From Tistlia consotensis USBA 355 (GTDB taxonomy: Bacteria > Pseudomonadota > Alphaproteobacteria > Kiloniellales > DSM-21159), in the NCBI RefSeq assembly GCF_900177295.1, contig NZ_FWZX01000035.1:1-64000 (forward strand): a DNA stretch of 64,000 bases. The letters are read 5' to 3'. Made by a program: the position numbers and the translations under genes. This document shows, piece after piece, positions 61,433 through 64,000 of this stretch. Numbering within the stretch: the first letter of the stretch is position 1; the number at the start of each line of letters is the position of its first letter. The notes under the pieces are model-generated. The model made no database searches and was not told the origin of the DNA. It saw nothing but the letters and a program-made list of their open reading frames with translations.

Positions 61433-63193
61433 ATGACGGCCGAGACCAAGCGAAACAGCCTGGCGCGGAAGGCGCCGGGGAAGCTGCGCAGCGCGCGCTG
61501 GTTCGCGCCCGACGACCTGCGCTCCTTCGGCCACCGTTCGCGCGCCATGCAGATGGGCTACGCGCCGGAGGACTGGGCCGGCAAGCCGGTCGTCGCGATC
61601 GTCAACACCTGGTCCGACGCCCAGCCCTGCCACGCCCACTTCAAGAGCCGCGTCGAGGACGTCAAGCGCGGCGTCTTCCAGGCCGGCGGCTTTCCGATGG
61701 AGTTGCCGGCGCTGTCGCTCAGCGAGTCCTTCGTCAAGCCGACGACCATGCTCTACCGCAACATGCTGGCGATGGAGACCGAGGAGCTGCTGCGCTCGCA
61801 CCCGGTCGACGCCGCCGTGCTGATGGGCGGCTGCGACAAGACCACGCCCGGCCTGGTCATGGGCGCGCTCTCGGCCGGCCTGCCGATGATCTTCCTGCCG
61901 GCCGGGCCGATGCTGCGCGGCAACTACCGCGGCCAGGCCCTGGGCAGCGGCTCGGACGCCTGGAAGTACTGGGACGAGCGCCGCGCCGGCAACCTCTCGG
62001 CGGCCGAGTGGCAGGGCGTCGAGGGCGGCATCGCGCGCTCCTACGGCCACTGCATGACCATGGGCACGGCCAGCACCATGACCGCGATCGCCGAGGCGCT
62101 GGGCCTGACGCTGTCGGGCGCCAGCTCGATCCCGGCGGCCGACGCCAACCACATCCGCATGGCCTCGGCGGTCGGGCGGCGCGCCGTCGAGATGGCCTGG
62201 GAGGACCTGACCCCGGACCGCGTGCTCGACGCGCGCGCGGTGCGCAACGCCGTGACCGTCGCCATGGCGACCGGCTGCTCGACCAACGCCGTGATCCACC
62301 TGATCGCCATGGCCCGGCGCGCCGGGGTGCCGCTCGGCCTGGACGACCTCGACGCCGCCAGCCGGGTGACGCCGGTCATCGCCAACATCCGGCCCTCGGG
62401 CTCGACCTACCTGATGGAGGATTTCTACTACGCCGGTGGCCTGCGCGCCCTGATGGCCCGGCTCGGCGACCGCCTCGACCTCTCGGCCGTCACCGTCAGC
62501 GGCCGCACCCTGGGCGAGGAGCTGGAGGGCGCCGAGGTCTACGACGAGGACGTCATCCGCAGCCTGGAGAACCCGATCTACCAGGAGGGCTCGCTGGCCG
62601 TGCTGCGCGGCAACCTTGCGCCCGACGGCTGCGTCATCAAGCCCTCGGCCTGCGCGCCGCACCTGAGGCAGCACGAGGGCCGGGCCCTGGTCTTCGACAG
62701 CTATCCCGGGATGAAGGCAGCGGTCGAGGACGAGAGCCTGGACGTCACCGCCGACGACGTGCTGGTGCTGCGCAACGCCGGCCCGCGCGGCGGCCCGGGC
62801 ATGCCGGAATGGGGCATGCTGCCGATCCCGAAGAAGCTGGTGAAAGAAGGCGTGCGCGACATGCTGCGGATCTCCGACGCACGGATGAGCGGCACCAGCT
62901 ACGGCGCCTGCGTGCTGCACGTGGCGCCCGAGGCCTGCGTCGGCGGCCCGCTGGCGCTGCTCAGGACCGGCGACCGCATCCGGGTCGACGTGCCGGCGCG
63001 CACCATCGACATGCTGGTCGAGCCGGAGGAGCTGGCGCGCCGCCGCGCCGCCTGGACGCCGCCCGCCGAGACCGTCGGCCGCGGCTGGAACTGGCTCTTC
63101 GCCCGGCACATCGAGCAGGCCGACCAGGGCTGCGACTTCGACTTCCTGAAGAGCGGCTTCGGCGCCAGCGCCGGCGAGCCGGACATCTTCTGA
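61433..63193 (+). CDS. IlvD/Edd-family sugar-acid dehydratase
   Basis: 586 residues. Fe-S cluster Cys residues are visible in GGCDKTTPGLVMG, SYGHCMTMGTAST and ATGCSTNAVIHL. The C-terminal domain has RISDARMSGTSYGACVLH and the GGPLALLRTGDRI motif. Length and motifs fit the pentonate/hexonate group (L-arabinonate or D-xylonate dehydratase, about 580-590 residues) better than dihydroxyacid dehydratase of branched-chain synthesis. It works after a lactonase of the SMP-30 type. It is transcribed divergently from its probable regulator. Exact substrate uncertain. Confidence 0.9.
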   Translation: MTAETKRNSLARKAPGKLRSARWFAPDDLRSFGHRSRAMQMGYAPEDWAGKPVVAIVNTWSDAQPCHAHFKSRVEDVKRGVFQAGGFPMELPALSLSESFVKPTTMLYRNMLAMETEELLRSHPVDAAVLMGGCDKTTPGLVMGALSAGLPMIFLPAGPMLRGNYRGQALGSGSDAWKYWDERRAGNLSAAEWQGVEGGIARSYGHCMTMGTASTMTAIAEALGLTLSGASSIPAADANHIRMASAVGRRAVEMAWEDLTPDRVLDARAVRNAVTVAMATGCSTNAVIHLIAMARRAGVPLGLDDLDAASRVTPVIANIRPSGSTYLMEDFYYAGGLRALMARLGDRLDLSAVTVSGRTLGEELEGAEVYDEDVIRSLENPIYQEGSLAVLRGNLAPDGCVIKPSACAPHLRQHEGRALVFDSYPGMKAAVEDESLDVTADDVLVLRNAGPRGGPGMPEWGMLPIPKKLVKEGVRDMLRISDARMSGTSYGACVLHVAPEACVGGPLALLRTGDRIRVDVPARTIDMLVEPEELARRRAAWTPPAETVGRGWNWLFARHIEQADQGCDFDFLKSGFGASAGEPDIF

Positions 63194-63248
63194 GGGGGAG
63201 GGGCGGGCGCCATGATCGAACGCTGCCCCGCCTCCGGCGCCGTCACAT

Positions 63249-63322
63249 CCCTCGACAGGCTCGGGATGAAGCGGACTTTTCGGCAAACTCCCACAGTCGC
63301 TTCGTCCCGAGCCTGTCGAGGG
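63249..63322. repeat. Inverted repeat with cgacaggctcggga arms
   Basis: The arm at 63249-63273 and its complement at 63298-63322 differ at one base over 25 (ggatgaagcg against cgcttcgtcc). Shares the cgacaggctc core with the repeat at 349-415. It lies between the dehydratase and the RraA-like gene, directly beside palindromic repeat copy 4. Confidence 0.8.
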
Positions 63323-63350
63323 GCGTGGCTGTCCGGACCGCACCTTTGCC

Positions 63351-63431
63351 CGTCATCCCCGCGGAGGCGGGGATCCAGAGCCACAGGCTCCGAACCGGCC
63401 GTCCTGGATCCCCGCCTGCGCGGGGATGACG
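63351..63431. repeat. Dispersed palindromic repeat, copy 4
   Basis: Left arm 63351-63379 (cgtcatccccgcggaggcgg...) and right arm 63404-63431 (tggatccccgcctgcgcgggg...) with a short loop of about 25 bases. It is intergenic, 29 bases before the start codon of the RraA-like gene. Confidence 0.85.
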
Positions 63432-63459
63432 AACCAAAAGGCCAACCAGGAGATCGCCC

Positions 63460-64000
63460 ATGACCGACCACCCGCTCAAGCCCCAGCCCCTTGACCCCGA
63501 GACCCGCGACAAGCTCCTCGGCGTCTCGACCGCGACCCTGACCACGGCCCTCTTCAAGCGCGGCCTGCGCAACCAGTTCCTGCAGGACGTCCGTCCCGTC
63601 GCGCCGAAGGGCCGCAACATGGTCGGCCCGGCCTTCACCCTGCGCACCATCCCGGCGCGCGAGGACCTCAACCCGATCACCGTCTTCCAGGACCCCGGGC
63701 ACCCGCAGCGCGCCGCGGTCGAGCGCTGCCCGGCCGGCGCGGTCCTGGCGATCGACAGCCGCGGCGACGCCCGCGCCGCCTCGGCCGGCTCGATCCTGGT
63801 CTCGCGGCTGATGGTGCGCGGCGTCGCCGGTGTGGTCACCGACGGCGGCTTCCGTGATTCGCCGGAGATCGGGCGCCTCCAGATCCCGGCCTACCACCAG
63901 CGCCCCTCGGCGCCGACCAACCTGACCCTGCACCAGGCGATCGACCTGGACCTGCCGATCGCCTGCGGCGGCGTCGCCGTCTTCCCCGGCGACATCCTGG
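63460..64000 (+). CDS. RraA/HMG-aldolase family protein (cut by window edge)
   Basis: 180 residues inside the window; the frame is open at the edge. Starts MTDHPLKPQPLDPETRDKLL with ribosome site aggag. It contains TATLTTALFKRGL, GPAFTLRTIPA, AIDSRGDARAASAG and GVAGVVTDGGFRDSPE. The Arg-Asp pair of the metal-dependent class II HMG/CHA aldolase signature is present in GGFRD. In sugar-acid loci such proteins probably cleave or decarboxylate a 2-keto-acid. RNase E inhibition (true RraA) is less likely given the context. It is on the dehydratase strand, separated by two repeats. Confidence 0.85.
   Translation, partial: MTDHPLKPQPLDPETRDKLLGVSTATLTTALFKRGLRNQFLQDVRPVAPKGRNMVGPAFTLRTIPAREDLNPITVFQDPGHPQRAAVERCPAGAVLAIDSRGDARAASAGSILVSRLMVRGVAGVVTDGGFRDSPEIGRLQIPAYHQRPSAPTNLTLHQAIDLDLPIACGGVAVFPGDIL

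Overview
The window is one contiguous stretch of a very GC-rich (about 70%) alphaproteobacterial chromosome. A ChpT-type histidine phosphotransferase (CckA-ChpT-CtrA relay), a DUF3553 protein, an NAD-linked FdsA/FdsGB-type formate dehydrogenase, paired TRAP transporters, and the rpsF-rpsR-rplI and fabD-fabG-acpP-fabF-mltG blocks together suggest a Rhodospirillales-like free-living heterotroph. That placement is inference. No phage, plasmid, CRISPR or rRNA genes were seen.

Layout. 1-0.35 kb: the 3' end of an IS481-type transposase with repeat motifs. 0.5-7.8 kb: a uronate/aldarate locus with a divergent TRAP transporter, a GntR/FCD regulator, KdgD, galactarolactone cycloisomerase (Gci) and galactarolactone isomerase (Gli). 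Gli, Gci and KdgD form a consecutive route from galactarolactone to 2-oxoglutarate semialdehyde. 7.7-9.4 kb: NsrR (NO sensor) divergent from a group III truncated globin, with two NsrR-like sites between them. 9.4-10.8 kb: a Fur-box PepSY membrane protein. 11-15 kb: two tandem small paralogues, then an SDR/GH15/membrane-protein operon. 15-19 kb: membrane PQQ glucose dehydrogenase and an SGNH hydrolase. 19.5-26.2 kb: a Liv-type ABC importer with an SDR and a GntR regulator. 26.8-29.4 kb: tRNA-Leu(UAA), a fold-IV transaminase resembling (R)-amine transaminases, and an ankyrin protein. 29.4-34.2 kb: formate dehydrogenase. 34.3 kb: ChpT. 35-41.7 kb: iron acquisition, with a ferric-binding protein under a Fur box, a FecBCDE/BtuFCD-like chelate importer and an Fbp-type permease. 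41.9-47.4 kb: cheA-cheW-cheY-cheB-cheR. 47.6-49 kb: two paralogous proteins of unknown function. 49.1-50.7 kb: ribosomal proteins L9/S18/S6. 50.7-51.9 kb: a lower-GC pocket with two unknown membrane proteins. 52-56.5 kb: fatty acid synthesis and mltG. 56.7 kb to the end: a second TRAP/sugar-acid locus with an SMP-30 lactonase, GntR, an IlvD/Edd dehydratase and an RraA/HMG-aldolase-like gene running off the edge.

How the parts work together. The two TRAP loci look like two separate sugar-acid regulons. Each has its own GntR-type repressor and its own short AT-rich palindromic motif (catcatatga in the first, ctaatatatta in the second) present at both target promoters. Each solute-binding gene at the head of a TRAP or Liv operon is followed by a strong GC-rich hairpin before the permease genes, which would let binding protein be made in excess. 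Iron genes carry Fur-box-like sites and NO-response genes carry NsrR-like sites. Four copies of a palindromic repeat family lie in intergenic gaps.

No clearly new multi-gene system is visible. The best candidates for undescribed biology are the two pairs of tandem unknown paralogues, the low-GC pocket between rpsF and fabD, and a LivF ATPase whose Walker A lysine is arginine.
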